NCBI RefSeq assembly: GCF_018343535.1
Contig: NZ_JAGYPF010000001.1
Coordinates: forward strand, 1,426,001-1,490,000
Direction of reading: 5' to 3'
Length of the DNA stretch: 64,000 nt
Source: Neobacillus rhizophilus
Lineage (GTDB): Bacteria > Bacillota > Bacilli > Bacillales > Cytobacillaceae
Part shown: one piece after another, positions 44,001 to 52,407 of the stretch
Numbering within the stretch: the stretch's first letter is position 1
Layout: each line of letters begins with the position of its first letter
Position numbers and translations under genes: made by a program
Notes under the pieces: generated by a model
The model's input: only the letters and a program-made list of their open reading frames with translations
The model's database searches: none
Told to the model about the DNA's origin: nothing

Positions 44001-44842
44001 GATTCCTGTTTTGCCAGCATCAAAGAGTCGATTAGCTGCAGGTCCTCGAGAAAATTTTCCGCTCTCGGAGCCGGCCCGCCCGGCAGCTTGGCAATCTCTA
44101 AAGCTTTTAAAATCATATCTCTGGCAGCCTCTAATTGAAGCTCAATATCAAAGAGAAGCAATTGAACGAAGGGCAGCTCCTCGATATTTTTTACAGCAGA
44201 AACGTCATACATATCCACAAGTGACTGCAAATAACCTTGTGGTGAAGGATTTGCCCGGGCAAAATCGTAAATGGAAAGCACAATTTCCATTAAGGCAGCA
44301 TCACTGCGGTCGCTTGTAAAGGAGTCTACTAATCTAAAAAATGCCTCATTATTCTCTTTCCCATACTCCTCTTCAAACAGCTCATCCAACACTTCATCCC
44401 GGAGTAGCTGCGCTTCTGTGACATCCGCAATTCGGAAACCAGGGTCGACATCAATCAGATAATAATATTTGCGGATGACCTCCATACAAAAAGAATGCAG
44501 TGTTGATATGGATGCTTTATTCAACAGGCTGAGCTGCTTTCTTAAATGCCTTGAAGCAGGGTCATTGTCAATTGCTTTTTCCAATGCCTCTCCAATTCGA
44601 TGACGCATTTCCGCCGCGGAGGCATTCGTAAATGTAACCACGAGCAATTCATCAACATTGATGGGGTCTTCTTCAGCAAGGATTTTTTGGATCATTCTTT
44701 CAACCAGCACTGCCGTTTTACCCGAACCCGCTGCAGCCGCAACAAGAATGTCCTTATCACGCGCCTGAATGGCTTTCCATTGGTCATCCGTCCAGGTTAC
44801 GCCTTCAGGCTTTTTGGGAATAACGATTTTACTCATTCTCAT
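41060..44842 (-). CDS. addA: Helicase-nuclease subunit AddA
   Basis: Helicase/nuclease subunit of the AddAB recombination-repair complex that processes double-strand breaks to Chi sites. The 1260 residues carry UvrD motifs: Walker A VAAAAGSGKTAVLVERM (about 33-49), DEYQDTN, GDVKQSIYRFRLAEP, RNFRSRKEVLD and VMTIHSSKGLEFPVVFMAG. The C-terminal RecB-type nuclease shows AERGTAMHMVMQHL, GIIDCILEDERGLVLIDYKSD. It overlaps the addB end by 14 bases. Confidence 0.97.
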   Translation of the reverse strand: MRMSKIVIPKKPEGVTWTDDQWKAIQARDKDILVAAAAGSGKTAVLVERMIQKILAEEDPINVDELLVVTFTNASAAEMRHRIGEALEKAIDNDPASRHLRKQLSLLNKASISTLHSFCMEVIRKYYYLIDVDPGFRIADVTEAQLLRDEVLDELFEEEYGKENNEAFFRLVDSFTSDRSDAALMEIVLSIYDFARANPSPQGYLQSLVDMYDVSAVKNIEELPFVQLLLFDIELQLEAARDMILKALEIAKLPGGPAPRAENFLEDLQLIDSLMLAKQESWTILYEAMQAWSFSRAKQVKGDSFDKELTEKAQKLRDKAKKKLQDLKDELFSRKPDSFLRDMDEMKPLIQTIVSLVKEFSVRFESVKKDKGLVDYADLEHYCLDILTGEITVDGVFHPSEAGLAYRRHFKEVYVDEYQDTNMVQETILKLIAKEDEAKGNLFMVGDVKQSIYRFRLAEPNLFLSKYNRFRLDGEASGLRIDLARNFRSRKEVLDATNYIFKQIMGVKVGEIEYDEAAELKKGAPYPEDQPFPAELILIDQNRDTDGSESAGGIDDDSQPAEFDQIDLEQSQLEARKIAAKIKELVENRAEVYNPKTKSGRPVMYRDIVILLRSMTWASQILEEFKQQGIPIYANLSTGYFEASEVAIMMSLLRIIDNPFQDIPLASVLRSPIVGLNEEELAQIRLCKKIGSFWEAVHSFCMSKPAEHSEFFYEKVRHFYDLLKEWRSVARQSSLSELIWQLYRDTHFYDFVGGLPGGKQRQANLRALYDRARAYEKTSFRGLFRFLRFIERMMERGDDLGAARALGEQEDVVRVMTIHSSKGLEFPVVFMAGMARSFNMADIRNPYLLDKEYGFASKYVNPEKRISYPSLPQIAFKRKKKMEMLAEEMRVLYVAMTRAKEKLYLTATLKDARKKIDQWNDSANHLDWLLKDFERASATSYIDWIGPAIIRHQDSGVLKAVGAANDLVPEEITQHPSSWKIAIMHADEIQNQVIVQEEEENHYLDLVMSGKKVPQSSALSDEIASRLSWVYSFPEASIHRSKQSVSEIKRFSELKDEQSGTDIVRRMKKPILKRPRFMQEKSITPAERGTAMHMVMQHLDLTKPVQAENITEKIYWMVNNELLTLEQAEVIPVELIVQFFQTELGRRYFQAAAIHREVPFTLALPAGEVYPDWKNEEESVFVQGIIDCILEDERGLVLIDYKSDGITDRFKGGFEQAKPILEERYKVQINLYTKAIEQIWKRNVSERYLFFFDGAHILRF

Positions 44843-47800
44843 GCAGCTCCTTCCTGATTAACTCGAGTACCTCATCCTTGGCACGCGGGAAAAGAATACG
44901 ATAATGATTATTTTCAATCGATTCATCAAAATGACAGACAGATTTAAAGGCGCAGAAAGTACATGGCGTTTTGTCCTTTAACTTATATGGCGCGATATCC
45001 GTACGGCCTTCCATGATGTCATTTCCTGTTTTCTGATATAAATTGCGAACGTAAACCTTTAGATCCTCAAAATCTTGCAAACTAGCAACCTTTGATTTTT
45101 TTGATAATTGTCCATCCTTTTTGATTCCGGCAGCGATAATCTGCGAGTCACCTGATTCAAGCGTTTGATCCATAAGCTGGATGACCTGCTGATCTCCAAG
45201 CATTAAACCATTCATTTTAAACTTTTTCATGATTTCCTTTTCAATTTCGTCGATGGTCAGCATTTTCGTCGACTGGACAAAGGGGTTATGCACATGGAAA
45301 TAGAGCACACCTGCCGGGCTTGCCTTCATCTCAACTAATTCATTTGAATGAGTCATAACAATATCAAGATAGGTTAGCATCTGAAGGGCAAGTCCATAAT
45401 AGACTTCGGTTAAATTGACATCCTTTTCGCTCGATTTATAATCAATGACCCGCAAAAAGATGCTGCTATCTTCGGCTTTAGCCTGATCAACCCGGTCTAT
45501 TCTTCCCGCCAGTTCCATCCGTTTTCCATTTTTTAATGTAAAGGATAAAGGCGGAAGCTTCTCATTCCGGCCAAAGCCTAATTCTAAGCCAATTGGCGAA
45601 AAGCCGCTAACCTTTGCATGCTCGCTCAATACCACGGAAGCCCGGGTAATAATCTGCTCCAGCTTTCGTTTAATATAATGATGGCGCTCCGAGCTTAATA
45701 GGATTTGATTTTGCAGCTTAGGTGCCAGGCTTTTAACAGCATCTTTCGAAAGCTCCTCACATTGTTTTCTCGTTAAGCTTGCCCATGATAAATTTTGTTC
45801 AGTAACTGTGTCTGCTATTTGCTTTAAGGCCGCATGAAACAGCTCCCCAATATCTGGGGCTTCAAGGCGGAAAATTTGCCGTTCCTTTAACTTCAGCCCA
45901 TGCTGAGCAAAATGGGAAAAGGCGCACGAGTTGTAAAGCTCCATTCTTGAAACGCTGGCCTGAATCGTTTCCCCATACAGGTTATCAGCTGTCTCCGTTG
46001 ACAATTTTACAGTTTGATTAGCATAAAAAAGACTAGAAAATACTTTTTGTGCCCTGTCTTTCCACTGGCCATCCATATAAAAGTTATAGACATCCCACCA
46101 AAGGTCAGGAATCCCATAATTCCGCTTTTTCAATTGAAGCTGGGCATTAAGGTATGAAAGAGTAGCGCCAGTATTGGAAACAAAGGTCAGCTGCTCTTCT
46201 TCTGAAACCTGTGAAGGGTCGATACTCAGCAGCCGTTCAGTAACCTCCGGAAACATATCTTTTATTCTCTTAATGTATGAAGAAGGAATTAGCGCTTTTC
46301 CTTCATCATTTGCAAGCGGATAACTGATATAAAGCATATCTGTTGGGGCGGTAAAGGCTTTATAGGCAATAAAGCTTTCATCCAGCAAGCGTATTCTGCT
46401 GCTTGGCGCAACCGAAATGCCGCCGACTGCAAGCAGCTCCCGATCCTCGTCTGAAAGAATCCCCTCGTCAGCGATTTTCGCCGGCAGAACACCTTCATTC
46501 ACGCCAACAACGAAAACAATTTTGACATCATTCAGCCGCGATTTCTCCAAATCACCTACTAAAACCTGGTCAAGGGCCGGGGGAATTAGGGAGAAATGCA
46601 TGGATTCAAAACCGGCCTCCAAAATGGCTGCAAATGATTTTAAAGAAACAGGCTCCTCACCCAATATTTCCACATACTGGTCAAGGAGATCAATTACTGC
46701 ATTCCAAACCTGCTCATGCTCTCGTGCCTTAACCAGATTCCCCTTTTCTTCCGCAGCTATCTTCCATTTCTCAAGCTTAGCCGGAACATCTAATTCTTCT
46801 AAAAATAAATAGATGGCCTCACAAAATTTTTTGCCTGAATCCGACTTTTTCAATCTTCTAGACAGCCGAAGAATAGGAGCTGTTATCATAAGCTTCAGCT
46901 CATTCAGTTCTTGTTCCATCTTTCTTTCAGCATCTGTTTGCACATTTTGCTCTACATCTAGTCCTTGGTAACGCCGATAAGTCCAGCGATCCTTTTTCGT
47001 CCAGCTGCTTCCATTTATTCCGTAAGCTAAACAATAGTTTTCCAGCCTATCCATTCGTTCACGCATTTTCACAGGGTTTTCCTGAAGCGGATAGATTAAC
47101 TCTGTTTTTATTACCCTAAAGACCGGGTCATAGCGCCAATAAGAATTGATGACTTCAAGCGTAGAACGAATCAGTTCAACTAGCGGATGGCTTTGCATCG
47201 TCCGTTTTTGATCAATAAAAAAGGGAATTTGATGGTCGGTAAACACCGGTTCCACTAATTCATGATATTCCCCGCCGTTTCGAACCAATAAAGCAATATC
47301 ACGCCAGCGGTATCCTCTTAATCGGACTAAATCACGAATCTCACGGGCAATTCCTTCAATTTCAGCCCTTCTGTTAGCAGCTTGGAATAGATTTAAATTT
47401 GCTTTTTCGTGATAGGGCTCAGCAGGCCTGGCATCGAAATGTTCCTCTAGGTAACTTAAGACGCTCCCAGACCATTTTTTTGATCCTCTAAGAATAACAG
47501 GCTGCTCAACCGCTATCCCTTCGATCTTTGCTATCTCATTGATTGTAAAACAAGCTTCGCTCGAAGCACGAAACAAATCTAGTTCATCCGGTCCGGAATC
47601 AACCTTAATGGAATCGGTTGTCAGCGCAACCGAAACTCTCCTGCAACGCTTCATTAACTCCGCTATCACTTGATATTCTTGTGGAGAAAAGCTGTAAAAA
47701 CCATCAATATAAATTTCCGCATCTCTTAAATAGTGGGAGGAGGAAATTTTCTCAGAAAGCAGCCGAAAATAATCCTCGGAATCCAAATATTTACCGAAGA

Positions 47801-48326
47801 TTTCATCCTCAACCCTTTGATAAATCAGTTCCACATCACTCAATTTATCCTGCAAGGATTTTGAAGCAGAAGAACCTTCCGCTTCCATCCGGAATGAACC
47901 TAGGGCAAGATCCTGAGGGCTTATACAATACCGCCTAAGCTCCGTAATCATTTGCTCTACCTGCTGAATAAAACCATTTTTATCCGCTGCCCGATTGAAC
48001 AGTTTCAGCTGTTCCTTCTTTTCATCAATAATTTTACGGATTAGCATACTCATGCCGACAGTGCTTAAATGCATCCGGCTGATTCCGCCTGTTTCCTGCA
48101 GGATTCTCCATGCCAAGCGCGGAAAACTATATACCTGGGCGCGAATCATTCCGCCAATATTTGTGTCTGTTGCTAAACGATATTCAGACATGAAGGTCAT
48201 TTGCTCAGGAACAATATATATAATCGGCTTTCCTTCCGGGTTCTCCGAAAGGCTGCTGGTAATTTCATTAAAAAACATGGCCGTTTTGCCGGTTCCCGAC
48301 CGTCCGATTACCATTCTTAATGACAT
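44829..48326 (-). CDS. addB: Helicase-nuclease subunit AddB
   Basis: Partner of AddA, 1165 residues. N-terminal Walker A VIGRSGTGKTAMFFNEI, inactive-type helicase core, and a nuclease domain with RIDRVDQ...FLRVIDYKSSEK. The cysteines for the structural [4Fe-4S] cluster are visible: Cys in LYNSCAFSHFAQHGL and the C-terminal CTFCAFKSVC. GGAGGGG precedes the ATG. No convincing ComK box was found upstream, although B. subtilis addAB is ComK-induced. Confidence 0.97.
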   Translation of the reverse strand: MSLRMVIGRSGTGKTAMFFNEITSSLSENPEGKPIIYIVPEQMTFMSEYRLATDTNIGGMIRAQVYSFPRLAWRILQETGGISRMHLSTVGMSMLIRKIIDEKKEQLKLFNRAADKNGFIQQVEQMITELRRYCISPQDLALGSFRMEAEGSSASKSLQDKLSDVELIYQRVEDEIFGKYLDSEDYFRLLSEKISSSHYLRDAEIYIDGFYSFSPQEYQVIAELMKRCRRVSVALTTDSIKVDSGPDELDLFRASSEACFTINEIAKIEGIAVEQPVILRGSKKWSGSVLSYLEEHFDARPAEPYHEKANLNLFQAANRRAEIEGIAREIRDLVRLRGYRWRDIALLVRNGGEYHELVEPVFTDHQIPFFIDQKRTMQSHPLVELIRSTLEVINSYWRYDPVFRVIKTELIYPLQENPVKMRERMDRLENYCLAYGINGSSWTKKDRWTYRRYQGLDVEQNVQTDAERKMEQELNELKLMITAPILRLSRRLKKSDSGKKFCEAIYLFLEELDVPAKLEKWKIAAEEKGNLVKAREHEQVWNAVIDLLDQYVEILGEEPVSLKSFAAILEAGFESMHFSLIPPALDQVLVGDLEKSRLNDVKIVFVVGVNEGVLPAKIADEGILSDEDRELLAVGGISVAPSSRIRLLDESFIAYKAFTAPTDMLYISYPLANDEGKALIPSSYIKRIKDMFPEVTERLLSIDPSQVSEEEQLTFVSNTGATLSYLNAQLQLKKRNYGIPDLWWDVYNFYMDGQWKDRAQKVFSSLFYANQTVKLSTETADNLYGETIQASVSRMELYNSCAFSHFAQHGLKLKERQIFRLEAPDIGELFHAALKQIADTVTEQNLSWASLTRKQCEELSKDAVKSLAPKLQNQILLSSERHHYIKRKLEQIITRASVVLSEHAKVSGFSPIGLELGFGRNEKLPPLSFTLKNGKRMELAGRIDRVDQAKAEDSSIFLRVIDYKSSEKDVNLTEVYYGLALQMLTYLDIVMTHSNELVEMKASPAGVLYFHVHNPFVQSTKMLTIDEIEKEIMKKFKMNGLMLGDQQVIQLMDQTLESGDSQIIAAGIKKDGQLSKKSKVASLQDFEDLKVYVRNLYQKTGNDIMEGRTDIAPYKLKDKTPCTFCAFKSVCHFDESIENNHYRILFPRAKDEVLELIRKELHENE

Positions 48327-48451
48327 GTATTCCCCTCCGTCCTCTCCTAACTACGTATCCTTCATTTTATCATAAAAGAAGTACAAACGTTTGCAATAGC
48401 CAGTGATAGATTAAAGCCAAAAATGGTAAAACTAAGCTTAAAAAGACAAAA

Positions 48452-48475
48452 AACACGATAGCTTACTATCGTGTT
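48452..48475 (-). terminator. Terminator after the signal peptidase gene
   Basis: AACACGATAG/CTATCGTGTT stem. On the minus strand it is followed by TTTTTTG. Confidence 0.8.
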
Positions 48476-48491
48476 CAGAAACGAAAAAATA

Positions 48492-49046
48492 TTAAAAATG
48501 AACGTCCACTTCATCTAACGGCCAATACCGCAAGTCGACCTTACCGACCACTTGCGTCTCTGAAATGAATCCGAAGTGTCTGCTGTCCCAGCTTCCCAAA
48601 CGATTATCGCCAAGGACAAATAATTTCCCCTCAGGGACCTTATCTTCACCGGTAATCTCTTTTAAACTGAAATCACCAGTCAATTTCATACCAAGCGACT
48701 CTTGTTTATACTTCTTTAAAAAAGGTTCTTCATATTTATGGCCATTAATAAATAATTGGTCATCCCGATATTCAATTTTGTCGCCGGGGAGGCCGATAAT
48801 CCGTTTGACAAAATCCTCTTTTTCATTAGCATGAAAAACAATAACATCAAATCTTTCCAGTTCGCCTGTTTGAAAGCCCAGCTTGTTAACAACAAGTTTA
48901 TTCCCATCCTGGAGCGTTGGCATCATCGATTCACCTTCAACTACGTAATTCGAGAAAAAAAATGTTCGAATAAAAACGAAAATAATAATACCGATTGCAA
49001 AAGCCTTAACCCATTCGATTCCTTCCTGTCTCCATTCACTCCTCAC
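48492..49046 (-). CDS. sipV: Type I signal peptidase (SipV/LepB type)
   Basis: Membrane protease that removes signal peptides from secreted proteins. 184 residues: one N-terminal membrane helix (about 13-32), catalytic Ser40 in VEGESMMPTLQ, Lys81 in DFVKRIIGLPGD, and the FVLGDNRLGSWDSRHFG box. Start is a GTG at 49046 with GGAGGGGA upstream. It lies next to yhjE-like and yhjD-like genes, as sipV does in B. subtilis, hence the symbol. Confidence 0.9.
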   Translation of the reverse strand: MRSEWRQEGIEWVKAFAIGIIIFVFIRTFFFSNYVVEGESMMPTLQDGNKLVVNKLGFQTGELERFDVIVFHANEKEDFVKRIIGLPGDKIEYRDDQLFINGHKYEEPFLKKYKQESLGMKLTGDFSLKEITGEDKVPEGKLFVLGDNRLGSWDSRHFGFISETQVVGKVDLRYWPLDEVDVHF

Positions 49047-49047
49047 T

Positions 49048-49701
49048 TTATCCCCTCCGTTTTTTTAGCTCTTTCCCCTGGCGCTTCTCCTCTACATGAT
49101 CATTTTTAACATTTTTGTTTAGTCTTGCTTCAATTCTTTTTCCAGCGACCCAAAGAATAAAAATGATAATAAAAACAATAATCGTCCGAAACGGCTGAGT
49201 AACCAAGGAGCGAATATCATATCCAATGAAACTAATGGTAAAAATCATCACCATTTTTCCAATGCATACAGCAAGCATATACTGGGCAAAGCTTAGCTTC
49301 GAAAGCCCAGCTACAATATTAACCACTGCAGATGGTGTGAAGGGAAAACAAAGCAGCAAAAACAACGGGCCAAACCCATGCCGCTCCACCCAGTCCATCA
49401 GCCTTCGGACTTTCTGGTGCCTCGGCAAAAAGGCAAGCAATCGTTTTTGACTATATTTTCTGATGAACGAAAAGACTAGCAGTGCGCCAATGCAGGCACC
49501 CAGCCAGGAATACAGAAATCCCAGCCAGAGCCCAAAAGCACTGGCATTGGCCATCACAAATAAAAATAATGGGAGAAACGGCAGGAAGGCTTCAAGTATC
49601 GTCAACAGAATTCCAGGCAGAGGCCCAAGGGCTTTATAGTCCTGAATAAGGTTCATGATATTTTCTAGTGTAAACCAAGCTCTAAATGTTTCAAAATCCA
49701 T
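49048..49701 (-). CDS. yhjE: TVP38/TMEM64 family membrane protein (YhjE)
   Basis: 217 residues from the ATG at 49701 (TAGGAG 8 bases upstream). An in-frame start at 49794 would overlap the neighbouring gene and lacks a site. Five to six membrane helices, with the family core AFLPFLPLFLFVMANASAFGLWLGFLYSWLGACIGAL and FGPLFLLLCFPFTPSAVVNIVAG. Probably a DedA/SNARE-associated type membrane protein with unknown transport or lipid role. Ends 1 base before the signal peptidase start. Confidence 0.88.
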   Translation of the reverse strand: MDFETFRAWFTLENIMNLIQDYKALGPLPGILLTILEAFLPFLPLFLFVMANASAFGLWLGFLYSWLGACIGALLVFSFIRKYSQKRLLAFLPRHQKVRRLMDWVERHGFGPLFLLLCFPFTPSAVVNIVAGLSKLSFAQYMLAVCIGKMVMIFTISFIGYDIRSLVTQPFRTIIVFIIIFILWVAGKRIEARLNKNVKNDHVEEKRQGKELKKRRG

Positions 49702-49750
49702 CCGTGTTCTCCTACCCACTTCTAATTCTATTTTATATCCTAGACAAGTA

Positions 49751-50692
49751 TTATTTTGTAATAAATTGGTGAAGCGCCTCTTTATTTTTTGCAAGATTTA
49801 TATCCAAAATGGCGCCCTCCCCTTTAACACGCGTCTCTTCAAAACTGTTATCAACAGGGATCCGTAATGTTTCGACACTTCCTCTTTTATCGGCGAAGAA
49901 GTCTTTACCCATAAAGAGAATATCCGATGTTTTCATATTTGTATTAACGTACGGAGTTACCACACCTATTAGCTTTGGCAGCTTTGGAAGGGTTTGAATA
50001 GCACTTAGTTGGTCACCAATGGCCTTAACTGCCTTCTGCTGCCGCTCGACCCGCCCAAAATCACCAATGGCATCATGACGGAAGCGGACATAACTTAACA
50101 TCTGCTGGCCATTCAACTTTTGCAGCCCGGGCTGCAGCGGCGGATCAACATATGCGGACATTTTCTTCTCCACATCGATCTCTACCCCATGTGGGAACGC
50201 TTCATCAATCAGCTGGACAAACCCTTGGAAATCAACAATCGCATAATACTGCAAATCAATATCAAAATTCTGCTTAATCGTTTGTCTCATTAACTCCGGA
50301 CCGCCAATGGCGAAAGCAGAATTTATTTTATGCTTGCCATGCCCAGGGATGGCCACATAGCTGTCGCGCATAATTGAGGTAAGTTTAAAAGTCCCTTTGT
50401 CCTCGTTGTAATGGGCAATCATGATGGTATCTGAGCGAGCTTTTTCTTCCCCGCGCGAATCGCTTCCGAGCATCAGAACATTTGTGTCGCCATACTGGTC
50501 CTTCTGTCCATTAAATTTATACACTACCTTTTGCTCTTTCGTTTCATTATCAATTTTTTTTAATGATTGATTGACTCCCTGTTTATATTGAAAATAGGAG
50601 TAAGCCGCTCCGGCCCCAATTAAAAGTAATAACACCAATAATATGGATTTCCATCTTCTCCTTTTCTTATTTCGATGTTTATCAGCCCGCAT
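49751..50692 (-). CDS. LytR-CpsA-Psr family cell-wall ligase-like protein
   Basis: Enzymes of this family attach teichoic acids or other glycopolymers to peptidoglycan. 313 residues from the ATG at 50692 (AAGGTGAT upstream). Basic N-terminus, membrane helix (about 15-34), then the LCP domain: TNVLMLGSDSRGEEKARSDTIMIAH, SIMRDSYVAIPGHGKHKINSAFAIGG, and the Arg-rich SYVRFRHDAIGDFGRVERQQ with catalytic-site Arg and Asp residues. Which of TagT/U/V it corresponds to is not decided. Confidence 0.9.
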   Translation of the reverse strand: MRADKHRNKKRRRWKSILLVLLLLIGAGAAYSYFQYKQGVNQSLKKIDNETKEQKVVYKFNGQKDQYGDTNVLMLGSDSRGEEKARSDTIMIAHYNEDKGTFKLTSIMRDSYVAIPGHGKHKINSAFAIGGPELMRQTIKQNFDIDLQYYAIVDFQGFVQLIDEAFPHGVEIDVEKKMSAYVDPPLQPGLQKLNGQQMLSYVRFRHDAIGDFGRVERQQKAVKAIGDQLSAIQTLPKLPKLIGVVTPYVNTNMKTSDILFMGKDFFADKRGSVETLRIPVDNSFEETRVKGEGAILDINLAKNKEALHQFITK

Positions 50693-50959
50693 GTTTATCA
50701 CCTTAATCTATGTATTTTTGGTTTCACCACTATATATGACTGTTTTTTTCTATCCTTCGTTTCTTCTTTAATTCATTTTCCCCTATCAGATATCCTTCTA
50801 TTAATAAAAACTTTCTCATGAATTTGTCGAATATTTCAATTAAAAAGCTCACCTAAAGCAAAGCTAGAAGCGTGGCAGCAGTATTGCATTTCTGTTTTCT
50901 TTTTTGTAAAATAAAAACAAGAACACAGGTTCGCATAAAATGAAGGGTGAGATCTTATT

Positions 50960-51325
50960 ATGACGCGAATTCCGGAGAATGACCGTGATATGATGGAAAA
51001 GGCCATTTATTTACCGATGGTTTTAACGATCTTAAATAGGGATTTGAATGTGGTGGAAAAGAGTCCATTTAAATTAAAAAAGCCATATTTGGAGTTAATC
51101 GAAGAAACGATGAAGGCTATTCAAGGGGAATTAGCCGAGGTAAAGCAATATATGAAAAAGAATAAGCTTCAGGTTAGTGAAACCAAACGGGACGATGCCT
51201 TTACCATGTACATGTTTATCTATAAAGGTTATGAAGAGCATCATAATTATTTTAATCCGCGCATCCGCAATAAGGTCCAAGAATTAATGGAAACCTACCT
51301 ATTAAAAAAACACCTGTCCCGTTAA
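50960..51325 (+). CDS. yhjD: YhjD-like protein of unknown function
   Basis: 121 residues, helical, no membrane segment: MTRIPENDRDMMEKAIYLPMVLTILNRDL at the start, then KPYLELIEETMKAIQGELAEVKQYMKK and YKGYEEHHNYFNPRIRNKVQELMETYL. It stands where yhjD lies in B. subtilis (near yhjE and comK). AGGGTGAG precedes the ATG. The 258 bases upstream hold no recognised gene. Function unknown. Confidence 0.7.
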   Translation: MTRIPENDRDMMEKAIYLPMVLTILNRDLNVVEKSPFKLKKPYLELIEETMKAIQGELAEVKQYMKKNKLQVSETKRDDAFTMYMFIYKGYEEHHNYFNPRIRNKVQELMETYLLKKHLSR

Positions 51326-51343
51326 CCCGCCACAAAGTCATTT

Positions 51344-51886
51344 TTATTTATAATCATGTGAATGTTCAGAGGCTTTAATAGGCTTTGGAGCATTAAATAT
51401 GTAAGTCATTTTTTTATTACCTTCGATTCTTTGGAGGAGCTTTGTTTTTAATAAGGCCGTTCTTAACATTTGGCCTTCAATAGTCCCAAATGAAACTGAA
51501 AAAAGATGCGTTTGTTTGTTTTGGAAAGTAACTTGAGTTTGATGAGGCCCTACACGACGGTAATTCTCAACGTGCTCATGTGAAATCCAAATACATTCGG
51601 GGCGGCTCGGTGATGTGGTTGGAAAAAAGAAAATATGGTTTGCAGGCTCAATGGCAATAGGAATCTTACGGGAATATCCAATTAGTTGTCTAGTCCCCTT
51701 CTTTCTACTTTCATAATCGACGCCAAAATAGTCGCAGCTTTTTTTGATGATGTCTAATGGTTTAAAAGGTGAAATAAATTCATCATCCACCTCAATAATC
51801 TTTGTGTATACTTTACTTCCGTATTCCATTGGTGCCAACAACATGGTACATGAATTAATCTCATACTCTTCTATTTGTTTTTTCAA
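51344..51886 (-). CDS. comK: Competence transcription factor ComK
   Basis: Master activator of late competence genes. I prefer the TTG at 51886, 8 bases after AGGAG, giving 180 residues. The TTG at 51895 touches the ribosome site. Conserved ComK sequence: EYEINSCTMLLAPMEYGSKVYTKIIEV, KKSCDYFGVDYESRKKGTRQLIGYSRKIPIAIEP, FFPTTSPSRPECIWISHEHVENYR, SFGTIEGQMLRTALLKTKL. Med is at 8626 in the same window. Confidence 0.93.
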   Translation of the reverse strand: MKKQIEEYEINSCTMLLAPMEYGSKVYTKIIEVDDEFISPFKPLDIIKKSCDYFGVDYESRKKGTRQLIGYSRKIPIAIEPANHIFFFPTTSPSRPECIWISHEHVENYRRVGPHQTQVTFQNKQTHLFSVSFGTIEGQMLRTALLKTKLLQRIEGNKKMTYIFNAPKPIKASEHSHDYK

Positions 51887-52078
51887 ACTCGTCAACTCCT
51901 ATTCATATGACTTCCACCATATCTTAACACTTTTATTTCCCAAAGCATTTACTTTTCTGAATTGTTACTAAATTATTCACAAATCCTGTCAAGGAAAAAG
52001 TTTTACGAAAATTATAAATATTATTGATAATATACTAAAAACTCCATATAATAAAAAAAAGCATCAGAGGTGATTTTC

Positions 52079-52315
52079 TTGAATGAAAAATCCTACACGG
52101 ACTTAATGAAAGTTGCTGCCATGAAACGGAACCAAAGGAAAGAGAATTTCGTCCAGGACCTCTACATCGACATGCTTTTATCGGAAATCCAGCTTACGGT
52201 TGAAAAGGAAAAATTGCTGCGGAAAATTGACTCGGCTATTGATCGGCGGGACAAAAAATTATTTCTCCAATTATCGCGCCAGCTTAGGGAAATCAATAAA
52301 AAGTTCGGAACTTAA
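52079..52315 (+). CDS. IDEAL-domain small protein
   Basis: 78 residues from the TTG at 52079 (AGAGGTGAT upstream). The C-terminal part KIDSAIDRRDKKLFLQLSRQLREI fits the IDEAL domain found at the ends of several Bacillus proteins. The N-terminal part is helical and basic. No partner domain is attached. Divergent from comK. Function unknown. Confidence 0.8.
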   Translation: MNEKSYTDLMKVAAMKRNQRKENFVQDLYIDMLLSEIQLTVEKEKLLRKIDSAIDRRDKKLFLQLSRQLREINKKFGT

Positions 52316-52329
52316 AAATTTCTACATTG

Positions 52330-52350
52330 AACCGTCATTGACGGTTTTTC
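52330..52350 (+). terminator. Terminator after the IDEAL gene
   Basis: AACCGTCA/TGACGGTT stem followed by TTTCTTTTT. Confidence 0.75.
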
Positions 52351-52367
52351 TTTTTGTCAAGCGAAAA

Positions 52368-52392
52368 AGCTGAAGATCAATGATCCTCAGCT
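52368..52392 (-). terminator. Terminator after the M48 peptidase gene
   Basis: AGCTGA.GATCA/TGATC.TCAGCT stem, with TTTTTCGC following on the minus strand. Confidence 0.7.
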
Positions 52393-52407
52393 TTATTTAA
52401 TAAAATT

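Noticed and set aside
51900..52069. ComK boxes (AAAA-N5-TTTT) upstream of comK
   Set aside because: The region is AT-rich but no properly spaced pair of boxes could be set out.
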